Shown: one piece after another, positions 1-6,498 of the stretch
Layout of the letters: every line of letters starts with the position of its first letter
Numbering within the stretch: the stretch's first letter is position 1
Assembly (NCBI RefSeq): GCF_000955955.1
Contig: NZ_JYJG01000109.1
Span: 1 to 15,623, forward strand
DNA: 15,623 nt
Reading direction: 5' to 3'
DNA from: Lentzea aerocolonigenes
GTDB lineage: Bacteria; Actinomycetota; Actinomycetes; Mycobacteriales; Pseudonocardiaceae
Program-made: the position numbers and the translations under genes
The notes under the pieces: model-generated
What the model saw: only the letters and a program-made list of their open reading frames with translations
Databases searched by the model: none
What the model was told of the DNA's origin: nothing

Positions 1-669
1 GACCAGCGGCAGGAAGAAGTTGTTCCAGATTCCGATGAACTGGAACAGCAGCACGGTCACCACACCGGGACGCATCATCGGCAGCGCCACGGTGAAGAAC
101 GTGCGCAGCTGACCTGCTCCGTCGACCCGCGCGGCCTCCAGCACCTCGTCCGGAACCGACGCGTCGGCGTACACCCTGGCGAGGTAGACGCCGAACGGGT
201 TGGTGAGCAAGGGGATGAACACCGCCCAGAACGTGTCGACGATCCGCAGTTCGGACGCGAGCAGGTACATCGGCAGCGCCAGCACGGTCGTCGGCACGAG
301 CACGCCGGTCAGCGTCAGCCCGAACAGCAGACGCCGGCCGGGGAAGCTCGTCTTGGCGATGGCGTACCCGCACGCGGCGCAGATCAGCGAGCCGAGCACC
401 GCTCCACCGCCCGCGTACAGCACGGAGTTGAGCAGCCACTGCCAGAAGATGCCGTTCTCCTGGGTGAACAACGTCTTCACGTTGGTCCACAGGTTCCACT
501 CGCCGAGCTCGAACGCGCCGGTCGTGGAGAAGTCGCCGAGGGACTTCGTGGCCGACGTCAGCAGCCACACCAACGGCAGCAGGCTGTACAGCGCCGCGAT
601 GACCAGAACCACGTGCACCGCGGGCACGGACACCCAGCGCGACTTGCGGTCCGCAACGATCGTGCTCAC
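1..669 (-). CDS. Sugar ABC transporter permease, MalG-type (partial, C-terminus outside window)
   Basis: Inner-membrane permease of a CUT1-family carbohydrate ABC importer. The 223 codons read without a stop from a GTG start to the left edge, and the last residues seen are WNNFFLPLV, so some 50-60 residues are probably missing compared with the family. The N-terminal helix is near residues 16-38 and further membrane segments follow. The cytoplasmic EAA loop that contacts the ATPase is present (EAARVDGAGQLR...LPMMRPG, about residues 178-202). The start is chosen because GTG overlaps the stop of the upstream permease as GTGA and follows a strong GAGGAG ribosome site six bases before it. It is third in the operon after the binding protein and the MalF-type permease. 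No ATPase is visible; actinobacteria often share one (MsiK) among such systems, so that is expected. Substrate unknown. Confidence 0.9.
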   Translation of the reverse strand, partial: MSTIVADRKSRWVSVPAVHVVLVIAALYSLLPLVWLLTSATKSLGDFSTTGAFELGEWNLWTNVKTLFTQENGIFWQWLLNSVLYAGGGAVLGSLICAACGYAIAKTSFPGRRLLFGLTLTGVLVPTTVLALPMYLLASELRIVDTFWAVFIPLLTNPFGVYLARVYADASVPDEVLEAARVDGAGQLRTFFTVALPMMRPGVVTVLLFQFIGIWNNFFLPLV

Positions 670-1595
670 CGCGACCTCCTCGTCGAGAAGCGCATGACGA
701 CGGCGGACAGCAGCGCGCAGATCACCGCGAGCAGCACCGACGCCGCCGCGGCGCGCCCGTTGTCACCGGCCACGAACGCGGCCTCGTACACGTACATGCT
801 GGGGGTCCAGGTGCTGGTCACCGTGCCGGTGAAGCCCTTGAGCACCATGGGTTCGGTGAACAGCTGCAACGAGCCGATGACGGTGAACACCACCGCCACG
901 AAGATCGTCGGCCGGATCACCGGGATCTTGATCGACCACGCCGTGCGGAACCCTCCCGCGCCGTCGGCCCTGGCCGCCTCGATGATCTCCTTGGGCACGG
1001 CCTGCAGCGCCGTGTAGAAGATGATCATGTTGTAGCCGACCCACTGCCACGTGGCGATGTTCGCGATCGACGGCAGCACGGCGGAGGGGCTCAACGGGTC
1101 GATGCCGAGCAGGTTCTTGATCGGGCCGATCGTCGGGCTGTAGAGGTACGCCCAGATCAGGCCGCCGATGACCACCGGCACCGCGTACGGCACGAAGACC
1201 GCCAGCGACCACACCTGCCGCAACCGCACGACGGCGGAGTCCAGCAGCAGGGCCAGGATCAGCGAGCCGACCAGCATGCTCGGGATGTGCACCAGCGCGA
1301 ACAACGCCACGTTGCCCAGGCCGGTGTGGAACGCCTTGTCGGTGATGACCGAGACGTAGTTGCCCAGCCAGGCGAACACGTGCTCGGGACCGGAGAAACC
1401 CAGGCCGTGCAGGCGTTCGGTGAACAGGCTGAGGTAGAGCGCGTACAGCACCGGCACCAGCACGGTGGTGACGAGCAGCACCAGGAACGGCACGGCCAGC
1501 ACCAGTCCCGCGAAGTCCTTCTTGCGGGTCCTGACGTTCGGCTCCGAGATCGTTTCCTCGTGTACCGGTGTTCGTTCGGGCGCGAGGACGCTCAT
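666..1595 (-). CDS. Sugar ABC transporter permease, MalF/UgpA-type
   Basis: First permease of the CUT1-type importer, 309 residues, a normal family length. A polar N-terminal tail of about 27 residues precedes the first membrane helix (around 28-52), and roughly six helices follow. The EAA loop reads EIIEAARADGAGGF and ends in IPVIRP, the site expected to dock the shared ATPase. The ATG is chosen because it overlaps the binding-protein stop as ATGA and is preceded by a GGGAAAG ribosome site. An open frame continues further upstream, but it lies inside the binding-protein gene and has no family similarity. The downstream end overlaps the next permease as GTGA, so all three genes should be translated in a coupled way. 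The family assignment is secure; the transported sugar cannot be read from it. Confidence 0.93.
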   Translation of the reverse strand: MSVLAPERTPVHEETISEPNVRTRKKDFAGLVLAVPFLVLLVTTVLVPVLYALYLSLFTERLHGLGFSGPEHVFAWLGNYVSVITDKAFHTGLGNVALFALVHIPSMLVGSLILALLLDSAVVRLRQVWSLAVFVPYAVPVVIGGLIWAYLYSPTIGPIKNLLGIDPLSPSAVLPSIANIATWQWVGYNMIIFYTALQAVPKEIIEAARADGAGGFRTAWSIKIPVIRPTIFVAVVFTVIGSLQLFTEPMVLKGFTGTVTSTWTPSMYVYEAAFVAGDNGRAAAASVLLAVICALLSAVVMRFSTRRSR

Positions 1596-2917
1596 GCCGC
1601 TTTCCCTTCCCGCACCGAAAGTCCCTTGGCGCGCATGTCGGCCACGGCCTGCTGCTGGATCTTCGTCAGCGCGTCCGGCAACGTTGTCCCGCCACCGCGG
1701 ACCGGCCCGAAGCTGTCGGAGATCGTGGAGAACAACCGCAGCGCGTTCGGCCCCCACGTCCAGTCCGGCACGCGTTTCGCGGCCTCGTCGAGCACGTCGT
1801 ACACGGGATCGCCGAGGAAGTAGCCGCCCTTGTACGCCTGCCGCGCCACGGCCCGGTTCGGCAGATGTGCGGGGAACGGCGTGGTGAACGTGCTGCCGAT
1901 CTTCGGCACCTCGGGGTTCGTGCTGAGCCAGCGCAGGAACGTCGTGGCCGCCTCTGGCACCTTGCTCTCCGCGGAGACGCCGAACGCTGTGCCGCCCTGA
2001 ACTCCGTTGGCGGGCTTGCCGTCCCAGGTCGGCATGGTCGCCATCGCCCAGCGGCCGGTGTCCTTCGGGATCGACTTGCCGAGCGTGCCGACGCTCCACG
2101 ACGCCCCGAGCAGGCCCCACAGCTTGCCCTCGTGCATGCCGGCGATCCAGTCCTGGGAGCCGTGCACGATTCCGGCGACGAGGTTCTCGGTGATCATCGA
2201 CTGCCAGAACTGAGCGGTGCGCTTCGTGCCCTCACCGGCGATGTCGACGGCCCATGTGTCGCCCTGCGCCGTCCACCACGGATCGCCTGCCTGCCAGGAC
2301 ATTCCGGCGAAGAACGAGCCGTCGTTGAGCGGGAACGTGCAGATGCGCGCCTGCGGGTCGACCTGCTTGACGGCCGCTGCCGCCGTGCGGAACTCGTCCC
2401 ACGTGCGGGGCAACGCGATGCCGTGCTGGTCGAACAAGTCCTTGCGGTAGTAGAAGACCATCGGCGCGAGGTCCATCGGCACGGCCCACGTCCGGCCGTC
2501 GGGCCGCACCCCTCGCCACGCGGCGGGGGAGTACTGGCTCTCCAGGTCGGCCAGGTCGTTCGTGAGGTCGCGCAGCCCGCCGGTGAGCAGGATCTGCGGC
2601 AGGCCCTGGTACTCGACGTGCAGGATGTCGGGCGCGTTGTGCGCCCTGATCGCGTTGGTCTGCTGGGCATAGCCACCGGACAGCCCGGCCGCGATCACCC
2701 TGAGATCGACGAAGACGTCCTTGTGGCCCGCGTTGAACGCGGCGACGTACTTGTCCATGCCCGTCAGCCACGACCAGATGGTGACCGTCGTGGCGCCGGG
2801 CGGTGCGGCCGTGGCGGTGCAGCCGCCGACTAGGCCCGCCGCACCCACTGCGGCGGTGGCGCGCAGAAACCCGCGGCGCGAGAGGCCGCTGGTCCGCAGC
2901 GCTGGGGAAAGCTCCAT
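1592..2917 (-). CDS. Extracellular sugar-binding lipoprotein of an ABC importer (Tat-exported)
   Basis: Substrate-binding protein of the CUT1 importer, 441 residues, typical of the family. The N-terminus carries a twin-arginine signal (S-R-R-G-F-L at residues 13-18), a hydrophobic stretch, and a lipobox ending at Cys33 (LVGGC). The mature protein should therefore be folded before export and anchored to the outer face of the membrane by lipid. The body has family features such as a VTIWSW start to the mature domain and the NGVQGGTAFGV region. The ATG at 2917 is preferred because AGGAGGG lies five bases upstream; a GTG eleven codons earlier would include that ribosome site in the coding region. 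It is first in the operon and its stop overlaps the MalF-type start. It is divergent from the DeoR/LacI-type regulator, which probably controls it. The ligand is unknown. Confidence 0.92.
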   Translation of the reverse strand: MELSPALRTSGLSRRGFLRATAAVGAAGLVGGCTATAAPPGATTVTIWSWLTGMDKYVAAFNAGHKDVFVDLRVIAAGLSGGYAQQTNAIRAHNAPDILHVEYQGLPQILLTGGLRDLTNDLADLESQYSPAAWRGVRPDGRTWAVPMDLAPMVFYYRKDLFDQHGIALPRTWDEFRTAAAAVKQVDPQARICTFPLNDGSFFAGMSWQAGDPWWTAQGDTWAVDIAGEGTKRTAQFWQSMITENLVAGIVHGSQDWIAGMHEGKLWGLLGASWSVGTLGKSIPKDTGRWAMATMPTWDGKPANGVQGGTAFGVSAESKVPEAATTFLRWLSTNPEVPKIGSTFTTPFPAHLPNRAVARQAYKGGYFLGDPVYDVLDEAAKRVPDWTWGPNALRLFSTISDSFGPVRGGGTTLPDALTKIQQQAVADMRAKGLSVREGKAA

Positions 2918-2979
2918 TGCCGACCCTCCTGCTGGCGTGATGTGGCACACCTCACCCCGTGGCAGACTTCGTGGTCAAC

Positions 2980-3015
2980 GAAACGATCAGAAACGCTCGG
3001 AACCGATCAGAAGCG
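2980..3015. promoter_or_regulatory. Four 10-bp-phased GAANCG direct repeats, candidate operator
   Basis: GAAACG, GAAACG, GAACCG and GAAGCG begin at 2980, 2990, 3000 and 3010, exactly one helical turn apart. A longer repeat, CGATCAGAARCG, occurs at 2984-2995 and 3004-3015. They lie in the gap between the divergent binding-protein and regulator genes and end five bases before the regulator start. DeoR-family proteins are known to bind short repeated sites of this kind, so autoregulation plus control of the transporter operon is the natural inference. Binding itself is not shown. Confidence 0.6.
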
Positions 3016-3020
3016 AAGAG

Positions 3021-4124
3021 ATGAACCAGAAGTTGGCTGCTCAGCGGCATGAGCTGATCCTGCGAGCCGTCCGGACGCACGGCACGGTCCGATTGCAGGA
3101 ACTGGCGGACCTGCTCGGCGCGTCGGCGGTGACGGTGCGCCGGGACGTCACCGCGCTCGCGGACCGCGGTCTCGTCGTGCGCGTGCACGGCGGGATCACC
3201 ATGCCCAAGCACGTCGAACCGTTTCCGCGCGGACCGCAGTCCGTGGTCGGCCCCGCCCCGACGCACCCGCTGGTCGGCATGGTCGCGCCGTCCGTCGAGT
3301 ACTACTGGCCTGCGGTGATCCAGGGCGCGCAGACCGCCGTGGCCGCGGCGGGCGGACGGTTGGTGTTGCGTGCGTCGAGCTACGACGCCGCCGAGGACCG
3401 GCGCCGGGTGCACGAGCTGCTGGATCGCGGTGTGCAGACCCTGCTGGTGGCACCCAGCACCACCGGCCGTGCCGGCGTCGAACTGCTTCGATGGCTGGGC
3501 GCGCAGTCGGTTCCGGTGGTGCTGGTCGAACGCACTCCGCCGCCAGAGCTGCCGACGATCGCGCTGGACGCGGCGGTGACCGACCACGCGATCGGCGCCG
3601 GACTCGCCGTCCGGCACCTCACCACGCTCGGCCACCGCCGCATCGGGCTCGTGACGTCCCGGCAGAGCCCGCACAGCGACGTGATCCGCGGTGGCTGGAC
3701 GGTCGCGGTGTCGTCGCTGGAACTGCCGTTCAACGGAGTTCCCGTGCTCGAGGTGCCGCCCTACGGCTCTCCGCAGTGGACTCGCGCGGTCGACCAGGTG
3801 CTCGACGAGTGCCTGGCGACCGACGTGCACGCGGTGCTCGTGCACGCCGACCGCGAGGCGATCGGGCTGCTCGAACGGGCGCGGGAACGCGGGATCCGCG
3901 TGCCGGAGGACCTCGCGGTGGTGTCGTACGACGACGAGGTGGCGGCGGCGTCGGATCCGCCGTTGACCGCGGTGCGGCCGCAGAAGCACCGGCTGGGGGC
4001 GTTGGCCGCGCAGCTCGCGCTGGCCAGGCTGGCCGATCCGCTCGACCGGCCGGTGCACCGCGTGGTGCTGTGGCCGACGCTGACCGTGCGGGAGTCGTGC
4101 GGCACCGCGCTCAGCCCGGCCTGA
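3021..4124 (+). CDS. Transcriptional regulator: DeoR-type winged helix joined to LacI-type sugar-sensing domain
   Basis: DNA-binding regulator of 367 residues, probably controlling the divergent sugar importer. Residues 8-60 form a DeoR-type winged helix: RHELILRAVRTHG, then a recognition helix with SAVTVRRDVTAL, then the wing RGLVVRVHGGI. From about residue 83 the chain is a LacI/GalR-like periplasmic-binding fold (PLVGMVAPSVEYYWPAVIQGA, then VPVVLVER, LGHRRIGLV, VPEDLAVVSYDD), which normally binds a sugar or sugar phosphate. A standard DeoR protein would instead have an isomerase-like effector domain, and a standard LacI protein a different N-terminal helix-turn-helix. The ATG is chosen because the DeoR fold begins directly after it; the open frame extends upstream without domain content. 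The ribosome site is weak (GAAG). Ligand and direction of control are unknown. Confidence 0.88.
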   Translation: MNQKLAAQRHELILRAVRTHGTVRLQELADLLGASAVTVRRDVTALADRGLVVRVHGGITMPKHVEPFPRGPQSVVGPAPTHPLVGMVAPSVEYYWPAVIQGAQTAVAAAGGRLVLRASSYDAAEDRRRVHELLDRGVQTLLVAPSTTGRAGVELLRWLGAQSVPVVLVERTPPPELPTIALDAAVTDHAIGAGLAVRHLTTLGHRRIGLVTSRQSPHSDVIRGGWTVAVSSLELPFNGVPVLEVPPYGSPQWTRAVDQVLDECLATDVHAVLVHADREAIGLLERARERGIRVPEDLAVVSYDDEVAAASDPPLTAVRPQKHRLGALAAQLALARLADPLDRPVHRVVLWPTLTVRESCGTALSPA

Positions 4125-4125
4125 C

Positions 4126-4142
4126 GTCCGTCTACAACGGAC
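4126..4142. terminator. Hairpin between convergent genes, candidate bidirectional terminator
   Basis: Perfect inverted repeat GTCCGT / ACGGAC with a five-base CTACA loop. It sits exactly where two convergent genes end: the regulator stops at 4124 and the haloperoxidase stop codon (4132-4134) lies in the loop. There is no T-run on either side, as is common for terminators in high-GC actinobacteria. Six base pairs is short, so this is moderate evidence only. Confidence 0.45.
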
Positions 4143-5400
4143 AACTACCGTGGTGCGCCGGTCCGGTCCGCTTCAGCAGCCGGGTGGCGAGAACCTCGGC
4201 CGCGACGCCGCGCCCGATGGCGAAACCCGCCTGGTCGCTGAACTCGAAGTGCTGTCCGCCGAACACCCGGGATCGGCCGGCTTCGGCAGCGGCGGCGGAG
4301 AAGCTCGGGTAGGTGCGCGCCTGGCCGCCGGGTGCGGTGTCCGTGGTGTGCGTGAAGCGGATGTCGTCCGCGCAGAAGAACCCGGCCAGCACGGCGGCCG
4401 CCGCGCCGCTGTAGGAGCTGTGCCCGGACGGGTACTCCGGTGTTGCGCCGGTGCTGCCGGCGCGCGAAGCCCAGCCCGGATTCGGCTGGGTGAAAGGGTT
4501 TCCGTCGGTGTCGGCCTCGCGGATCGCCGTGGCCGGGCGCCAGTGGCGGTAGGTGGACTTGGTGGCGACGGTGGGAATCGTGGTGTCGGCCATCGTCATC
4601 GTGAGCAAGGCCAGCAGACGAGCCGAGGCGGGCAACGACAGGCCGTGCGACGCGGTGAGCGCGATCTTGACCCACTCCCCGGCGGGCTGGTCGGTACCGG
4701 CGGGCACGGACCAGAACTGGAAGGTTGCGAGCTTGTCGGGGGCCGGAATCCCGGCGTCACCGAGCAGTGCGGCCTCGGCGAAGGCGGCGGCGTAGTCCAG
4801 GCTGTCCAACGCGGGTGGCGGACCCGGTACGTACACGGCGGGGTCGGCGACGGCGAACGGGCGAACGTCGCGGTACTGCACGCCGGACCACTCGGCCCGG
4901 AAGACACCGGGGCCGGAGCCGGCGGGCTGGCTTCGCACCGGAGTGGAGCCGTCGTCGGCGCGGGAGGCCACCACACGTTCGGCGACCTCACGTCCCCACC
5001 GCACCCCGGCGTCGCGCGGACGCCCAGGACGCAGTGAGGCCAGGTCGGCGCTCAGTCGCGTGTCGTAGCCCGCGGTGCGATCAGGGTCCAGCCGGACGAG
5101 GACGCCGTGTGCGGCCGCGACGGCCGCGGCGCGGGAATCAGCGCCGCGCGGGCCGGGGCCGGGTACCAGTGCGTGAGCCCGTGCCGGGCCCGCGAGTCCG
5201 TTGACCGCGTCGTAGATGGCCACGTTGAGCATCGCGTACGTGCGAGCCGCGTCGGCGTCAGTGGCACGGGTGGCGCGCACCGCGGCCAACGCGAGCTCGT
5301 TCCACACCCGCACGCTGTCCAGCCGCGGTTCGGCGTCCGCGGGCGCGCTCGCCGCGGCGCCGGCCAGGCTGAGCACCACGGCCAAGACGATCTTCTTCAC
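4132..5400 (-). CDS. Secreted vanadium-dependent haloperoxidase / PAP2-family phosphatase-like protein
   Basis: 422-residue protein of the vanadium haloperoxidase/PAP2 superfamily. All three active-site motifs are present in order: K281...R288-P (KSTYRHWRP), P-S-G-H at 324-327, and S-R-x-x-x-G-x-H at 377-384. Family knowledge assigns Lys281, Arg288, Ser325, Gly326 and Arg378 to vanadate or phosphate binding, His384 to the covalent link and His327 to acid-base chemistry. A Sec signal peptide (about residues 1-23, KK then a hydrophobic run, cut near ADA/EP) places it outside the cell. The GTG start is supported by GGAGGTC just upstream. It could oxidise halides or act as a phosphatase; sequence alone does not separate these. 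It follows the two Roadblock genes on the same strand after 110 bases, so co-transcription is possible. It converges on the regulator. Confidence 0.88.
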   Translation of the reverse strand: MKKIVLAVVLSLAGAAASAPADAEPRLDSVRVWNELALAAVRATRATDADAARTYAMLNVAIYDAVNGLAGPARAHALVPGPGPRGADSRAAAVAAAHGVLVRLDPDRTAGYDTRLSADLASLRPGRPRDAGVRWGREVAERVVASRADDGSTPVRSQPAGSGPGVFRAEWSGVQYRDVRPFAVADPAVYVPGPPPALDSLDYAAAFAEAALLGDAGIPAPDKLATFQFWSVPAGTDQPAGEWVKIALTASHGLSLPASARLLALLTMTMADTTIPTVATKSTYRHWRPATAIREADTDGNPFTQPNPGWASRAGSTGATPEYPSGHSSYSGAAAAVLAGFFCADDIRFTHTTDTAPGGQARTYPSFSAAAAEAGRSRVFGGQHFEFSDQAGFAIGRGVAAEVLATRLLKRTGPAHHGSCPL

Positions 5401-5510
5401 GCCGACCTCCAAGACACACGGGAAATCGCGGTCTCGACGGTCCTCATCGTGTCGTGGTTCCGGCGGCGCTGCGACGGCCGGTCGGGCTGCCCGGCTGGTA
5501 CGAACGGTCC

Positions 5511-5981
5511 TCAGCGGCGCGTGGTGATCTCGTGCTGCAGCAAGGCCAGCACCTGCTTGGCCGCGACGTTGTACATGCCCATGGTGGTGTTCCGCGCACT
5601 GAGCACCACGAGCACCGTGTTGGTGTCCACCGGGAAGACGCCCACCTGGCCGGTGTCGCCCTCGACGAACACCCCGCGCGGGCCGCCGATCCCGGCTCGC
5701 GCGGAGAACTGGGCCGCCAGTCCGGCCGCGGCCGCGGCCATCGCGGCGACGCTCTCGTTCTCGACGTCCCGGGTGAGGGCGCACAGCACCACGCCGTCCC
5801 GGGTCACGACCAGCACCCCGTTGATCGCGACGGTGTCGATGCGGTCGTGGATCTGGTGCAGCGCCTCGGTCATCGCCTGCTTCTCGGCGCCGTTCGGCGG
5901 CAGCACCACCGCGAGCCCGGCTGCCAGCGACGTGCCGCGCCTGCGCGTGGGCAGCACATCGGTCTCCGTCATCTCGTTCAC
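5511..5981 (-). CDS. Roadblock/LC7-domain protein (second of a pair)
   Basis: About 156 residues. After a roughly 30-residue basic N-terminal tail comes a Roadblock/LC7-like fold: a helix (EALHQIHDRI), strand-turn-strand (GVLVVTRDGVVLCAL), the helix with ESVAAMAAAAAGLAAQF, then strands VGVFPVDTNTVLVVL and a closing helix. Proteins of this fold (MglB, and CvnB of the actinobacterial conservons) usually dimerise and act on small Ras-like GTPases. No GTPase, DUF742 protein or histidine kinase is present here, so this is not a standard conservon. The GTG start is chosen because it overlaps the previous stop as GTGA; an ATG at 5972, three codons in, is equally possible. Neither has a strong ribosome site, which suggests coupled translation with the first Roadblock gene. 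Partner unknown. Confidence 0.8.
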   Translation of the reverse strand: MNEMTETDVLPTRRRGTSLAAGLAVVLPPNGAEKQAMTEALHQIHDRIDTVAINGVLVVTRDGVVLCALTRDVENESVAAMAAAAAGLAAQFSARAGIGGPRGVFVEGDTGQVGVFPVDTNTVLVVLSARNTTMGMYNVAAKQVLALLQHEITTRR

Positions 5982-6352
5982 ACGATCAGGCCGGCCTCGA
6001 TGGACTTGAGACTGTGCCTCGCCAGCGCCAGATTGGACCGCTCCCGGTCCAGCACGAGGTACAGGAACAACGTGGAGGCGCCCCGGCTGTTCGCCTTCAG
6101 CAGCCGGATCAGGTGGTACTGGCGGTTCAGCGTGATGAGGACGTCCTCGATCTCGTCGTTGAGCTTGAGCGCGGAGACCACCCGCTGCTTCGCCCGCACC
6201 ACCTCGGTGTTGCCGGCCGCGGCGATCTCCAGGTCCAGCCGGTCGCCACCGCCGATCGACCCGAGCGACATGCCGCTCTCGTAGTCGACGAGCGCGGCCC
6301 CGACCGCGCCGGAAATGGTCATCGCTTCTTTCAGCGCAGTGTCGATGTTCAT
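5978..6352 (-). CDS. Roadblock/LC7-like small protein (first of a pair)
   Basis: 124-residue cytosolic protein of alpha/beta Roadblock-like architecture: an N-terminal helix (TALKEAMTISGAVGAALVDYESG), a central helix (EIAAAGNTEVVRAKQRVVSAL), strands (IEDVLITLNRQYHLIRLL and TLFLYLVLDRE), and a C-terminal helix. The fold call is by pattern and is less certain than for its partner. The two differ clearly in sequence, so they may form a heterodimer. The ATG at 6352 is chosen because GAGGAG lies ten bases upstream; an earlier GTG would place this ribosome site inside the gene. It overlaps the second Roadblock gene by four bases. Upstream on the same strand, after 146 bases of phased repeats, lies the PAS-GGDEF-EAL gene, which suggests a role in cyclic-di-GMP-linked signalling. 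That link is inference from position only. Confidence 0.72.
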   Translation of the reverse strand: MNIDTALKEAMTISGAVGAALVDYESGMSLGSIGGGDRLDLEIAAAGNTEVVRAKQRVVSALKLNDEIEDVLITLNRQYHLIRLLKANSRGASTLFLYLVLDRERSNLALARHSLKSIEAGLIV

Positions 6353-6445
6353 TCGACGATTGCTCCTCACGCTCGAACAATGGCGTGCGACGGCGATTTC
6401 CCGGCGAGCTCACCGGGTGGCATGGCCGGTGGCTTCCAAGGGCCG

Positions 6446-6482
6446 TCGAATTTCGTCGAAGCCCCGTCGAATGCGAATCGAA
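6446..6482. repeat. Four helically phased TCGAA repeats upstream of the Roadblock pair
   Basis: TCGAA begins at 6446, 6456, 6467 and 6478, spacings of 10, 11 and 11 bases; the first three extend to GTCGAA. They lie 94-130 bases upstream of the first Roadblock start. The even helical spacing suggests a binding site for an oligomeric regulator, but no protein can be named. More isolated TCGAA/TTCGA units occur nearer the gene, at 6373 and 6352. CCGGCGAGCTCACCGG, a near-palindrome, lies at 6401-6416. Confidence 0.4.
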
Positions 6483-6493
6483 ACGGTTCGATT
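6476..6493 (-). terminator. Inverted repeat just after the GGDEF-EAL stop, terminator or operator
   Basis: AATCGAA / TTCGATT form perfect seven-base arms around an ACGG loop, starting six bases after the stop codon of the GGDEF-EAL gene. As RNA it would make a small stem-loop without a following U-run. One arm is also the last unit of the phased TCGAA array, so the element could instead be part of an operator for the Roadblock genes. Confidence 0.4.
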
Positions 6494-6498
6494 TCCGT

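Noticed and set aside
1568..2833. Plus-strand open frame of 421 codons opposite the sugar-binding protein
   Set aside because: Mirror of a real gene with Tat signal and lipobox; no motifs and no plausible ribosome site.
2952..4058. Minus-strand open frame of 368 codons opposite the DeoR/LacI-type regulator
   Set aside because: Composition is Arg/His/Gln-rich and domain-free, as expected for an antisense frame.
5481..5495. Small CGGG/CCCG stem after the second Roadblock gene as a terminator
   Set aside because: Only four Watson-Crick pairs plus a wobble and one outer pair, loop of three, no U-run; not distinguishable from background in GC-rich DNA.
5401..5784. Upstream in-frame extension of the haloperoxidase gene into the Roadblock gene
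   Set aside because: The extension lacks family similarity and would bury the signal peptide; the GTG at 5400 has a good ribosome site.
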